Of a stretch of 64,000 nucleotides of DNA, positions 35,192 to 43,629 are shown piece after piece. This stretch comes from Pseudomonadales bacterium (GTDB taxonomy: Bacteria; Pseudomonadota; Gammaproteobacteria; Pseudomonadales; Pseudohongiellaceae), in NCBI GenBank assembly GCA_024234395.1, contig JACKOH010000001.1, forward strand, positions 763,001-827,000, read 5' to 3'. Under the pieces are notes generated by a model that worked only from the letters and a program-made list of their open reading frames with translations, did no database searches and was not told the DNA's origin. The position numbers and the translations under genes are program-made. Numbering within the stretch: position 1 is the first letter of the stretch; every line of letters begins with the position of its first letter.

Positions 35192-35531
35192 CGATCAGTT
35201 ACCTCCGATACCACCGAAGCGGTATTTTACGATTGGTGAGGTCGGTGAGCTGTGTGACGTCAAGCCGCATGTGCTGCGTTACTGGGAGCAGGAATTCCCA
35301 CAGCTCAAACCGGTCAAGCGCCGAGGTAACCGTCGTTACTATCAAAGACAGGACGTCATTCTCATCCGTCAGATCAAGTCGCTGCTCTATGAGGAAGGTT
35401 TCACCATTGGTGGGGCCCGCCAGAAACTGAGCGGCAAGGACAAGGAAGAGGATTCAACCAGGAATGCCATCGACGCCAGTGAGCTGAAGGTGGTTATCAG
35501 GGAACTGGAAGGCCTGATCGCCAGTCTTTAA
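35172..35531 (+). CDS. MerR-family transcriptional regulator downstream of ihfA
   Basis: 119 residues. It overlaps the end of ihfA by 20 bases. The N-terminal winged helix-turn-helix is clear: KRYFTIGEVGELCDVKPHVL and RYWEQEFPQLKPVKRRGNRR with YYQRQDV, residues 16-60. A short helical region and acidic linker follow, ending EGLIASL. No cysteine effector-binding region is present, so it is not a metal sensor of the classic type. A protein like this directly after ihfA is a conserved gammaproteobacterial arrangement; its target is unknown. Confidence 0.92.
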   Translation: MLEVKNNDQLPPIPPKRYFTIGEVGELCDVKPHVLRYWEQEFPQLKPVKRRGNRRYYQRQDVILIRQIKSLLYEEGFTIGGARQKLSGKDKEEDSTRNAIDASELKVVIRELEGLIASL

Positions 35532-35761
35532 CAGGTAGCGAACAGGCATGGGTGGGGCAGCCGGGCTACGGCTTACCGGCTATTCCCTTGTTCAGCGCAT
35601 TTGGCGTACTGCAGATTTTTATCCCGGTGCCGTTTCTGTATTGCGTCCTTTAGTCCTCTGGAGCAATGTCCCTGGCTGTGAGCACGGGAATAAACTCTGT
35701 CATTACACTGCTTAAACGTCTTTCCTGATTCCCAGACTCTGGTACAATGCCTCTCCTGTTT

Positions 35762-35838
35762 CGGGGCGTAGCGCAGTCTGGTAGCGCACTTGACTGGGGG
35801 TCAAGTGGTCGTGGGTTCAAATCCCGCCGTCCCGACCA
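35762..35838 (+). tRNA. tRNA-Pro (anticodon GGG)
   Basis: 77 nt with encoded CCA. The acceptor CGGGGCG pairs with CGTCCCG. The anticodon arm is CTTGACTGGGGGTCAAG and the T arm GTGGGTTCAAATCCCGC. A TACAAT at 35743-35748 is a reasonable -10 box 14 bases before the 5' end. Confidence 0.96.
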
Positions 35839-36428
35839 ATCCTTTGAAGTCCGGTTTTTTCTCTCCAATCGTTTTCTAACTTTTGGCTCTACCCCATTAA
35901 CGGGGCTGGGCATTCACGGTCACTCGGTTGATTATCCCATCCTACCCACAGTGGGTCAGCACTCTCGATCGATAATTCTCAAAGCTTTTCTTTCTTAGCC
36001 CTCCTTCTGATCGATGATCGGGGTGTCGGAGTTTCTTGTTTGCCACGCTCGCGGATGGAGCAGTCTCCAGACAGGCTCGTCAGCAGGATATCTCTTACTA
36101 TATAGATTAGGAGCTGAGAACCGGCTCTTGACTACAGCGCCAGAATAAAGTGTCGCTTGCGAGCAACCCGCCTTGTCAATCCAGATAGAGCGGTCCGAAT
36201 GACCCAAGGAACCAAGCAGAAAACGTACCGGAGACCGGAGTGAAAATTTTTCCTGGCGAATGATCTCGCGAATAGAAGCAGGGATTCATCGCCTATAAGG
36301 GGGAGGGTTTTTCAACAGGCTGTTAAGGCGGTGCTGAGGGCTGAACCAGAATTCGCCACTCTATCTGAGTGCATCGATACTGACAATTGTTCTCCGGCAA
36401 ATCGGAATTTAACCTCAGTATCAAGAGC
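35839..36428. other. Intergenic stretch, no supported gene
   Basis: About 590 bases. Short frames occur on both strands, including one on the minus strand at 35995..36207, but none has a ribosome site or recognisable motif. The motif GTTTTTCAACAGGCTGTTAA at 36308 resembles the outer end of some insertion sequences and the ends at 45580/45720, but no partner end is close by. Confidence 0.45.
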
Positions 36429-37838
36429 TCACCTAACGCTGCGTTTTTGAAGTGGGCAGAACTCGAACCCGCCACCCCAGTCATACTCCATGCCGTCGAT
36501 CTCGCCATCGGGATTCCGGTGAAAACGCACTTTGTCTCCCCGGCTGCCCATCAAAAACCAGTCGCTGTCCGCGAGTGGTGCAAGATGCTGCACCAGGCCC
36601 GATTCGCGCCAGTAGAGTGACAGCCCGTCGAGTTCCTGTGCAATGCGGATTGGCGTAGTCGGAGGAAACAGATAATTGCCGGGAGCTTCAGTGAGAAGAG
36701 CCTTTTCAATTTCGCGATACTCACGTTTCTGCGGCATTGCCACCTCTTCACCGGCAATCAGGTGGCTGAGATCTGACTTCATCTGGTTGAGTACACCACT
36801 GTTGACATTGGAGAGCAGGATGAGCACTTTGCCGTCGCCCAGCCACCGCTTATAGTAGGCAGCAATGCCGGGTGCCTTGCCGTCGTGATCTGTTATCAAC
36901 TGATTGCTCAGTGCATCCATGCGCACACCGACACCCATGGCATAGCGCTCCCCGGACGGTTCGAGATAGAGCTCCTGCGTTTGCGCATTGAGTACCCGTT
37001 CCTTGAGAAGACTGCGATGCCAGCTCAGCAGGTCGTCGGCTGTAGTATACAGCGATCCTGACCCCAATTTCATGGAGTTGTCCAGCACAGGCGCATTGAC
37101 GAGATCGCCATGCTGGCCGGGATCATAAAGGGACACCCGCTGCATCACAATCTCTTCGGCGCGGTAGTGGCCGCTGCTGAGCATGCCGGCGGGATTGAAA
37201 ATGTGCTCGCGCATGAACTGGCGATAGGATTCTCCGCTGGCTTCTTCAATGATGCGGGCGAGAATGGCGAAATGGGAGTTGGAGTAGTCATACCCTGTGC
37301 CGGGACTGATGGAAGACGTATTCTGTGCGATCCAGTCCAGCACTTCGTCCAGGTTTACCTGGCGTCGACTGAATTGGGCATAGTCCGGGAAATCGTTGTA
37401 ATCGGGCACACCAGCCTCCTGCTGCGCAAGCATGCGGATCGTCACATGCTCCATCCCGCTCACTCGTGTAGTGAAAGTCGGCAGCCAATCTGCAACGCTG
37501 TCGTCCAGCGACAGGACTCCACGGGATACCAGCAGGGCAATGGCGGCACCTGTGAACTGCTTGGTGACCGAGGCCACGCCATAGACATCACCGGGGCGGT
37601 GAGGCCTGCCACTCTCAATATCCGCCATGCCCACCAACACGCGTGCCAGGATGCGCTCGGAGTCGGCCACCAGCACTTCCCCCATGAAATCGTTGTTGAC
37701 CTCGTGGGCGACAAGATAGCGGTAGATGCGTTCCTGCAGTAGAGGATCGGCGACCAGTGTGCGAGGCTGAGCGAACAGAATAGCAGGAAGTGTGGACAGG
37801 ACAAGACTGAGAAGCAGGCTGCAGAGTGGGGATTTCAT
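36429..37838 (-). CDS. Secreted serine hydrolase of the beta-lactamase (class C/EstB) family
   Basis: 469 residues; AAGGAG lies 7 bases before the ATG. The signal peptide is residues 1-23 (SLLLSLVLSTLPAILFAQ). The active-site motif S-V-T-K is at 90-93 (GVASVTKQFTGAA), YSN at 184-186 (GYDYSNSHFAIL) and HDG in the KTG position (ITDHDGKAPG). After the catalytic domain (to about residue 360) comes an extra 110-residue beta domain. Family members are esterases, D-aminopeptidases or peptidases more often than true beta-lactamases, and the substrate cannot be told. It is last in an operon with a sigma factor, 26 bases after the preceding gene. Confidence 0.93.
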   Translation of the reverse strand: MKSPLCSLLLSLVLSTLPAILFAQPRTLVADPLLQERIYRYLVAHEVNNDFMGEVLVADSERILARVLVGMADIESGRPHRPGDVYGVASVTKQFTGAAIALLVSRGVLSLDDSVADWLPTFTTRVSGMEHVTIRMLAQQEAGVPDYNDFPDYAQFSRRQVNLDEVLDWIAQNTSSISPGTGYDYSNSHFAILARIIEEASGESYRQFMREHIFNPAGMLSSGHYRAEEIVMQRVSLYDPGQHGDLVNAPVLDNSMKLGSGSLYTTADDLLSWHRSLLKERVLNAQTQELYLEPSGERYAMGVGVRMDALSNQLITDHDGKAPGIAAYYKRWLGDGKVLILLSNVNSGVLNQMKSDLSHLIAGEEVAMPQKREYREIEKALLTEAPGNYLFPPTTPIRIAQELDGLSLYWRESGLVQHLAPLADSDWFLMGSRGDKVRFHRNPDGEIDGMEYDWGGGFEFCPLQKRSVR

Positions 37839-37864
37839 TTGGGGTCTCCTTGCCAGAGAATGAC

Positions 37865-38632
37865 TCAGGGGAGGGTGTCTCGGTTTAATACGGCCATGCC
37901 CCCGTTCAGGTTACGTAAGGTGATTTCGGCACCACCTCCGTTCAGAGAATAGCGCGTACCCTGGGCCTGAGCGTCCGGAGTCGCAGTGAGCAGCGGATTC
38001 AGGTCAGTCTGCAGCCGCCGACTCTCCAGAATTCGCAGATCAATGTTCAGATTCTCCTCCAAGGCGAGGCTCAGGTCGCCGTTCCACACTGTGATCGCGG
38101 AACTTTCTACAGGTGCCGCCAGGAGATCGACAAGGGCGTTTCCGTCCATGGCGGTAATGGAAAAGCTGCCGTTCTGATTGCTAAGCGTGATGTCTCCCCG
38201 AGCGGACCAGGCGGAGACGTTGGCCTGCTGTCCCTCAATGCGAATGTCGCCCAATTCCATGACATTGACGTTCAGCTCCCATTGCGACGGGACCTGCAAT
38301 TGCAGGCGCCAGGACTGCTCACTATCGTTCAGGCGCAGCACCAGTGTCTCGTCGTTACGCCCCCAGGCGGGTTCCATGGCAGGCATCACGAGTGTGGTAA
38401 GTCCGTTTTGCCCATCAGAAAGCGAGGGATCGTGTGCGTCCTGATGCCACTGCAAGGCTGCGATGTTGCCTCCAGAGCGGATCTCGATGTTCAGGTAACG
38501 CCCGCTGATCAGGAGACGCGTGATGCCCTGGGTATCCGCAAGCACGAGCTCGCCGGTATCTGCTGCCCACGCGAAAGTGGGGGCAGAAAGTATCGTCAAC
38601 GCCAGCAGGGCTTTGAAGTGATCTGTTTTCAT
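37865..38632 (-). CDS. Secreted beta-rich protein in a sigma-factor operon
   Basis: 255 residues; the ATG at 38632 is set by AGGAG 8 bases upstream (an earlier in-frame ATG lies inside the previous gene). The signal peptide ends TFAWA-AD (residue 24). The mature part shows repeated short strands, ISGRYLNIEIRSGGNIAALQ and then SVSAWSARGDITLSNQNGSF-like units. These recall DUF4097/DUF2807-type beta-helix proteins that often accompany envelope-stress regulators; the family assignment is tentative. It begins 2 bases after the stop of the upstream anti-sigma-like gene, so translation is probably coupled. Confidence 0.8.
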   Translation of the reverse strand: MKTDHFKALLALTILSAPTFAWAADTGELVLADTQGITRLLISGRYLNIEIRSGGNIAALQWHQDAHDPSLSDGQNGLTTLVMPAMEPAWGRNDETLVLRLNDSEQSWRLQLQVPSQWELNVNVMELGDIRIEGQQANVSAWSARGDITLSNQNGSFSITAMDGNALVDLLAAPVESSAITVWNGDLSLALEENLNIDLRILESRRLQTDLNPLLTATPDAQAQGTRYSLNGGGAEITLRNLNGGMAVLNRDTLP

Positions 38633-38634
38633 GA

Positions 38635-39165
38635 TTAATGCTCCTGTGGATTCCAAAACTGGAATGAAGCTTCCAGAAGACGTTGCTGAGGCGCCCTGGA
38701 AGGCAGAAGGTCGGGAATGTCAGCGATCTGGGTAATGGCGCCAATATTGATCATTAATTCCAGTGTTGCAAGCTGCACGTTAGGGTCGCTGGAGTTCTGC
38801 AGTGCATTGCGCAGTTCGGGCCAGCGCTGTTCGGGAATAGCTGTTCCGAGGGTGCGCAGGCTCAGAAGCGCATCCAGTTGGGTAGACGCTCTGGGAGATT
38901 GCAGCTGCAGCAGTACATAGTCCAGGCGCTGATCTGCGAGTTGGGTGGATTGCTTAAGTGTGATGAACGCAAGCGCTGCGCAAAGAGCCAGGGATGCGGC
39001 CGTGGCGAACTGCCATACAGGCAGGCAAGATGTTCTCAGAGCGTAAAGGGAGTAAGAGGCGCATTCGACATCAAGGGCTTGCCAGACCGCTTCCGTTTGC
39101 TCGCCCAGCACTTCCTGCCATAAGGCTCTGGACTCCAGCGATGTATGCGATTCATTCGGTGACAT
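38635..39165 (-). CDS. Membrane anti-sigma-like protein with HEAT-type tail
   Basis: 176 residues from the ATG at 39165, with AGGAGG six bases upstream. It overlaps the sigma gene's end by 14 bases. The N-terminal cytoplasmic part has about 60 residues (MSPNESHTSLESRALWQEVL), followed by one transmembrane helix (FATAASLALCAALAFITL). The periplasmic portion contains helical repeats (STQLDALLSLRTLGTAIPEQ, DPNVQLATLELMINIGAITQ) resembling HEAT repeats. Position and topology fit an anti-sigma factor, but no zinc-binding ZAS motif (HxxxCxxC) is seen, so the assignment rests on context. Confidence 0.8.
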   Translation of the reverse strand: MSPNESHTSLESRALWQEVLGEQTEAVWQALDVECASYSLYALRTSCLPVWQFATAASLALCAALAFITLKQSTQLADQRLDYVLLQLQSPRASTQLDALLSLRTLGTAIPEQRWPELRNALQNSSDPNVQLATLELMINIGAITQIADIPDLLPSRAPQQRLLEASFQFWNPQEH

Positions 39166-39724
39166 GGGTTTCCTCCTGCAGGCAGGTTTTGAGTGCACTC
39201 AGCCCGCGATGTATTCTGACTTTGACATTGCCTTCGCTGGTGCCCAGCACGTGTGCGATCTCGGCGAGTGAAAGGTCGGAGAAGCGGCTGAGCAGAATAG
39301 CCTCCCGGGTTTCTTCGGGCAGGGACTCGAGCGCATGCTGCAGACGTTCGCCCAGCTGCTCTGCCATGACATTCTGCTCGGGGGAGGGATCGCTCTGCTG
39401 ATCTTCAGCGGTCTGTGGATTCCAGTGACGCCATTTACGTGCGTGATCGAGCCAGGCGTTGTGGGTGATGCGATAAATCCAGGCACTTGCCTGGGATCCG
39501 GCATACTGCGAACGCCGCTGCCAGAGCTTCAGAAACACAGTCTGCAACAGGTCGGCGGCATCATCCCGGGAGGCTCCCATACGGCGCAGATAGGCATGCA
39601 GTGGTTGACTCATCTGCGCGTAAAGATGCTCCAGTGCTTTGCGTTCACCGGAGGCGATGCGCTGCATCAGTTGGTCGATCATAGGCATGGGATTGCTCAT
39701 ATGCCGATAGTACGATTCGAGCAT
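39152..39724 (-). CDS. ECF-type RNA polymerase sigma factor
   Basis: 190 residues from the first ATG; ATGs at residues 9 and 13 are also possible and none has a clear ribosome site. Region 2 is present with LQTVFLKLWQRRSQYAGSQA and WIYRITHNAWLDHARKWRHW. Region 4 contains LPEETREAILLSRFSDLSLA and EIAHVLGTSEGNVKVRIHRG, the helix-turn-helix that reads the -35 box. It opens a four-gene operon with a membrane anti-sigma-like protein, a secreted protein and a secreted serine hydrolase, which suggests response to an envelope or extracellular signal; that is inference. Confidence 0.95.
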   Translation of the reverse strand: MLESYYRHMSNPMPMIDQLMQRIASGERKALEHLYAQMSQPLHAYLRRMGASRDDAADLLQTVFLKLWQRRSQYAGSQASAWIYRITHNAWLDHARKWRHWNPQTAEDQQSDPSPEQNVMAEQLGERLQHALESLPEETREAILLSRFSDLSLAEIAHVLGTSEGNVKVRIHRGLSALKTCLQEETHVTE

Positions 39725-39939
39725 TAGAAGGTTACAGAGAAAGTCTTGAGCACAGGTTTCTCGGTCTTAAGCGGTCAAGGAAACTGACGCCATAATTTAG
39801 CAGCGCGGACGACAGGTTCACGGATTGCCGCTTCGGAGCTTCGCTGCAGGTATCGGGCGACAACGCTCAGATTTCCCGGTCGGCAATCTCTGATGAGGCG
39901 AATCGCTGAAGTTGTCGAGTCGCCCATTTCGCGAAGCGC

Positions 39940-40050
39940 CTAGTGTCCTGTCCGGTTAATTCGTCGCATTTCAGCGTGCCAGCCAAGGTTCCTGGCAAGG
40001 CGCGCCTTGCAGGCTCTGAAATACAACGAATTAACCGGACAGGACACTAG
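39940..40050. repeat. MITE-like element, family II, copy b
   Basis: A 111-bp short form of 3274..3530. It starts CTAGTGTCCTGTCCGGTTAA and ends with the same 35 bases as copy a; the arms differ at two positions in the left one. It lacks the internal inverted pair of copy a. A CGTGCCAGCCAAG segment is common to both. Confidence 0.85.
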
Positions 40051-40240
40051 TTCTTCTCATTGAGGCAGATGGAGGAAGCCCTTTTTGGAATCGGCGCTGT
40101 GTGATCTGGCGCACGGAGCTGACTTGCTTGCTCTTGTTGGTCGCTTTCTTTAGCGGGTTCTTGCCAATGTTATAAATCGCGCTGGTAAGCGCCCATGGCT
40201 ACGAAGTTCGCCAAATGTTGAGTTACACTGGCGTTGATAC
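40051..40240 (-). pseudogene. Decayed coding remnant, unknown family
   Basis: On the minus strand a frame reads INASVTQHLANFVAMGAYQR, DL, stop, HWQEPAKESDQQEQASQL and on to ICLNEKN, ending where the family II repeat begins. The composition looks protein-derived, but stops interrupt it and it has no start. I do not recognise the family. Confidence 0.25.
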
Positions 40241-40294
40241 CTTGTCATAACGGACTTTGTCGTGTCTTCGCCAGCCACCTCGACCGACGGGTCT

Positions 40295-40382
40295 TTCAGA
40301 CGAGCCCACTGACTTCGTAGAGTTGCCTTGACAGGCCGACGCATGCCGGCGGCAAGTCGCCTCGTCAGTGAACTCGTCTGAA
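40295..40382. repeat. MITE-like element, family III, copy B
   Basis: 88 bp, with ends TTCAGACGAGCCCACTGAC and GTCAGTGAACTCGTCTGAA as inverted repeats. It is the reverse complement of 3104..3190 with substitutions. As at the other locus, a family II element lies nearby. Confidence 0.7.
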
Positions 40383-40576
40383 GGGCAGAGCGATTTCATA
40401 ATTAATCACAGGTTCCTTAAGCGGAAAGCGGTTACGTCCCTGTAACCTGATAGCATTCCATGCTACCAGAGAACTCTAGGGAAAAGTGTGACATCAGGGA
40501 AGATTGCGACGAGTTGCCCACTGGGTACCCGGGATGACTTCCGCCCGGCAGGCATCAAAATGGATAGAATGTAGGT

Positions 40577-41503
40577 TTATTGCCGTTGCAACACAGCGCC
40601 GCCCGATTTTTTGAATTGCTCGGCGTCGATATTGTATTTGGTAAGCCGCTTGTTGAGGGTCGAGGGCGGCAGTCCGAGGAGTTCCGCTGCTGTCTTCTGC
40701 TGGCCGTGGGTCAGCTTGAGGGCTTCCTGTATCCGGACCGTCTCGATTTCCCGGAAAATCACTTCCAGCGGCGCATTGCGATCCATCATCATGATTGCCA
40801 GGATTGATTTGAGCTTGGTGGACAGCCAGAACAGATTGCCGCTGGTGTGCAACAGCATAACGTAGAGAAAAACCAGAGTGGCAATCGGCAGGCTGATCAC
40901 CGAGGATGAATTGAATCCGGCCAGGCGCAGTCCCAGAACTGCAACTGCAATCGCCAGGATGGGCGACAGCGCCAGCAGGGCCACACGGCAGTTCTGACTG
41001 ATTTCCGGATCGTCGGTCCGCCAGTAGTGATAGAACAGGTGGCTAATCGAGGCCACGGCGCAGAACATGACAAAGCCCATGGCCAGCCAGTACAGCGGTC
41101 CGGGCTCGGTGATGACCGACCAGCCCAGAAACCGGAAACCGGAGACTACCAGTCCGTTGAGATAAGCCACCGTGAGCAGCACCGCCAGCGAGTAAATGAG
41201 TGATCTGACTCTGCCAAACCAGGCAGAATGAGAAAGTGCCAGCGACAGGACCAGCAGCGATGCGAAAGTATAGAACAGGGAGATCATGTAAACGTGGATG
41301 AAGAATTCACCCAGTGCGGTGGATTTGAGGTAAGTGAAATATCCCAGAAACTCCGCCGCATTCTGCAATACAAAAGACAGGCAAACGATCACAAAGGCCT
41401 GGGTAGCCCTATTCTTGATTTCAACATTGAACAGAATCGCGCTTTTCAGTACGAAAGCTATGGCCGCGAAAGTGCCCAAGTAAACAGCTGCATCCTGATC
41501 CAT
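40577..41503 (-). CDS. Seven-helix membrane protein with C-terminal Fis-type HTH
   Basis: 308 residues. Seven hydrophobic helices span residues 5-235 (for example VYLGTFAAIAFVLKSAIL, FFIHVYMISLFYTFASLLVL, VISLPIATLVFLYVMLL). After a short cytoplasmic helix with MMMDRNAPLEVIFREIETV comes a Fis-like helix-turn-helix: RIQEALKLTHGQQKTAAELL and GLPPSTLNKRLTKYNID, as in the DNA-binding domain of sigma-54 activators. No AAA+ domain lies between. A membrane-embedded sensor attached directly to a DNA-binding domain would be a one-component regulator; ligand and targets are unknown. The next gene upstream on the same strand is a FabH-like ketosynthase. Confidence 0.85.
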   Translation of the reverse strand: MDQDAAVYLGTFAAIAFVLKSAILFNVEIKNRATQAFVIVCLSFVLQNAAEFLGYFTYLKSTALGEFFIHVYMISLFYTFASLLVLSLALSHSAWFGRVRSLIYSLAVLLTVAYLNGLVVSGFRFLGWSVITEPGPLYWLAMGFVMFCAVASISHLFYHYWRTDDPEISQNCRVALLALSPILAIAVAVLGLRLAGFNSSSVISLPIATLVFLYVMLLHTSGNLFWLSTKLKSILAIMMMDRNAPLEVIFREIETVRIQEALKLTHGQQKTAAELLGLPPSTLNKRLTKYNIDAEQFKKSGGAVLQRQ

Positions 41504-41645
41504 GGCAATGAAATGAGTTCAATCACTCTTTTTATTCGTGGGATCGATTCTAAGCTGAATAGACAGGAAATGCCATGCATAACCTGCGTATTTTGTGATT
41601 GTCGGGTGAGTTCCTACAAGCCGTAGAGATGCGAAGTGCCTGGCA

Positions 41646-42638
41646 TCAAAGTGACACTCCCATAAACGTGGCGGCGATGCCGCTGCCGGATGAACCGATC
41701 AACACATTGGTACCTGCGCTGAGTCTGCCCTGTTGCTTCATCAGGTCGTAACAGACCGGAATCGTGGCAGAGGCCAGATTACCAAGTTTCGGATAGGTGG
41801 CGATGGATTTGTCTTCACTGACCTCGACGATTTCCAGGGTTTTCTGAAAGGGACGGGCACCGACCTGGTGTGGAATGAACTGGTCGACATCCGCCGGGGT
41901 CCATCCCAGCGCCTGGTAGGCCGGATCGATGAGCTCCTTGACCAGCTTCAGGGTGACGGCGCTGATTCTGCCCATATCCATGACAAACGAGAGCTTGCCG
42001 CGATCGATGCTGTAAGAGCACAACTGATGATGTTCGCTGACTGCGCCTGACTTGATCTGGCGGATACCCTTGCCGGGTTCGCCGGGGCCCAACACCATGG
42101 CACCACCGGCGTCGCCGACGGTGAAAGCACCGACGTGGGTCCGAATATCGTGGGGTCCCAGTTTGTTCTTTCGGAACAGTTCCACGACCTTGCGGGTCAC
42201 CTTGCTGGACAGTTCGGCCGTTACTACTACGGCATGATGGATGTCGCCGGTGCGAATCAGGGCATTCGCCACATGGATACCACTGACGAAACCGTGACAG
42301 GCATTGGCAACATCGAAACAGATGGCCGGACGCAGGCCCAGGGCCGCTGCGATAATGTGGGCCGTGGCCGGCTCGGAACAATCCCGCTCAATACCGCAGT
42401 AGATGACGGCATCTACTTCGGCCGGTCGCAGGTTGCTTTCCAGCAGTGCCCCTCGCGCCGCCGGGATGGCAAGTTGGGAAGGTTTGGCGGAATCAGGGGC
42501 CTGCCGGACTTCGCTGATCCCCAGGCTTTTCTCAACCAGAGAGCAATCCTCGAACCGGGCTTCGTCCAGAATGTCTCTGGTAAGTACCGCCGAATCGGCC
42601 AGTTCAGAACCTACTGAAATTATTTGCGCAGTCTGCAT
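41646..42638 (-). CDS. Beta-ketoacyl-ACP synthase III family protein (FabH/OleA-like)
   Basis: 330 residues from the inner ATG (MQTAQIISVGSELADSAVL); two earlier in-frame starts lack family support. It has a thiolase fold with a complete catalytic triad: Cys114 in DVANACHGFVSG, His257 in QFIPHQVGAR and Asn287 in KLGNLASATIP. The Gly-rich end LIGSSGSGIAATFMG closes the fold. Such enzymes condense acyl-CoA or acyl-ACP with malonyl-ACP (FabH) or two acyl-CoAs (OleA); the sequence does not decide which. A membrane HTH protein lies 142 bases downstream and may regulate it. Confidence 0.88.
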   Translation of the reverse strand: MQTAQIISVGSELADSAVLTRDILDEARFEDCSLVEKSLGISEVRQAPDSAKPSQLAIPAARGALLESNLRPAEVDAVIYCGIERDCSEPATAHIIAAALGLRPAICFDVANACHGFVSGIHVANALIRTGDIHHAVVVTAELSSKVTRKVVELFRKNKLGPHDIRTHVGAFTVGDAGGAMVLGPGEPGKGIRQIKSGAVSEHHQLCSYSIDRGKLSFVMDMGRISAVTLKLVKELIDPAYQALGWTPADVDQFIPHQVGARPFQKTLEIVEVSEDKSIATYPKLGNLASATIPVCYDLMKQQGRLSAGTNVLIGSSGSGIAATFMGVSL

Positions 42639-43030
42639 TGAGATCACCATGAGCGACCGGAAATTCCGTGGGATATGAATAGAGTCTGACCCGGGTATCA
42701 TTAAATTCCGGATTGCTGATCAAAACATCGGAACGGTTCACACTTTCCTTAGAAAATCTCTAGAAAAATCAGTAGTTGGAGACTTAAAATTCGATTTGTA
42801 AGTTAATCTCTTACGTATCGAGACCGGACAGGGAGTATAGCCCTGCAAGAAAGGAATCCTGGGATGTCAGGCGGTTACCAGATGATTGACTTGATTGTCA
42901 GCAGAATCGGAATTTGCGGATGCGGATAATCTACCGGCATACGTGTGCATCTGAATATCAGAACGTCCAGGCATGCTTGAGGCGGCGAAATTTCAGGAGC
43001 AGGAAAAAGTAAGAATGCAGCGGAAGAAAC
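42639..43030. other. Intergenic stretch between convergent-side and upstream genes
   Basis: About 390 bases between the ketosynthase and the glycine-zipper lipoprotein, both on the minus strand. The segment near 42720-42830 is AT-rich and may hold the ketosynthase promoter. No RNA gene or repeat is seen. Confidence 0.35.
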
Positions 43031-43393
43031 TCAGTTCAGGACGCGGTAGCCACGACCTATCAGGCAATTCCGGATCACCCGTTCACGCTCTGTCATCACG
43101 TTTCTGCCACCCCTGGCCGCGCCCAGGACGGCACCTGCACCGGCGGTTCGTTTCGCGGTGGTACTGTCACCCACCACAGCTCCCACGGCACCGCCCACCA
43201 CAGCACCTCCTACGGCGCCCCTGGCAACCTGCCGGCCGGCTTCCACTTCATCCGCGTATGACTGGCAATCAGCCAGATCGGCCGAATACTGGGCCTGGCT
43301 GACCCCGCGCATATCGACGATTGGGCGATCGTCAGTGGCGCGACAGCCCGCGAACAGCATGATTGACAAGCTCAGCAGGACCGGTGTTCTCAT
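43031..43393 (-). CDS. Glycine-zipper lipoprotein
   Basis: 120 residues. The lipoprotein signal MRTPVLLSLSIMLFAGCRAT has a lipobox cysteine at residue 17. Residues 58-78, ARGAVGGAVVGGAVGAVVGD, form a glycine zipper of the OmpA/SlyB-like type that inserts in or against membranes, and a second GAGAVLGAARGGR follows. The C-terminus ERVIRNCLIGRGYRVLN is typical of small lipoproteins of this class. It is probably an envelope-integrity factor, with no closer assignment. Confidence 0.82.
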   Translation of the reverse strand: MRTPVLLSLSIMLFAGCRATDDRPIVDMRGVSQAQYSADLADCQSYADEVEAGRQVARGAVGGAVVGGAVGAVVGDSTTAKRTAGAGAVLGAARGGRNVMTERERVIRNCLIGRGYRVLN

Positions 43394-43629
43394 TTTTAAA
43401 CTCCACGGATTCGGTAGTAATCGAACCTACAGGGCAGTAACGCACTGCAGCCGGAAAAGTTTACCTGAAACTGGCAGATTATCCTTAACAGCAGGCCAAT
43501 GAGAGATCCGTCCCGCCAGGATGGCGCTGTGGATGGTATGTTTTGTATCATAATGCTCCCACCGGCGCGTGGCGGCAGCCGGTGGCGGAAATAACGATGA
43601 ATACGATAATACGAACAGGGGACGAGTAA

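Noticed and set aside
36429..36520. A tRNA-like string (GGGCAGAACTCGAACCCGCCA)
   Set aside because: It resembles a tRNA T arm on the minus strand, but no acceptor or anticodon arms pair with it; it is the 3' end of the serine hydrolase gene.
36429..37838. Annotation as an antibiotic-resistance beta-lactamase
   Set aside because: SxxK and YSN motifs are shared by esterases and peptidases; the extra C-terminal domain and operon with a sigma factor do not fit a resistance gene.
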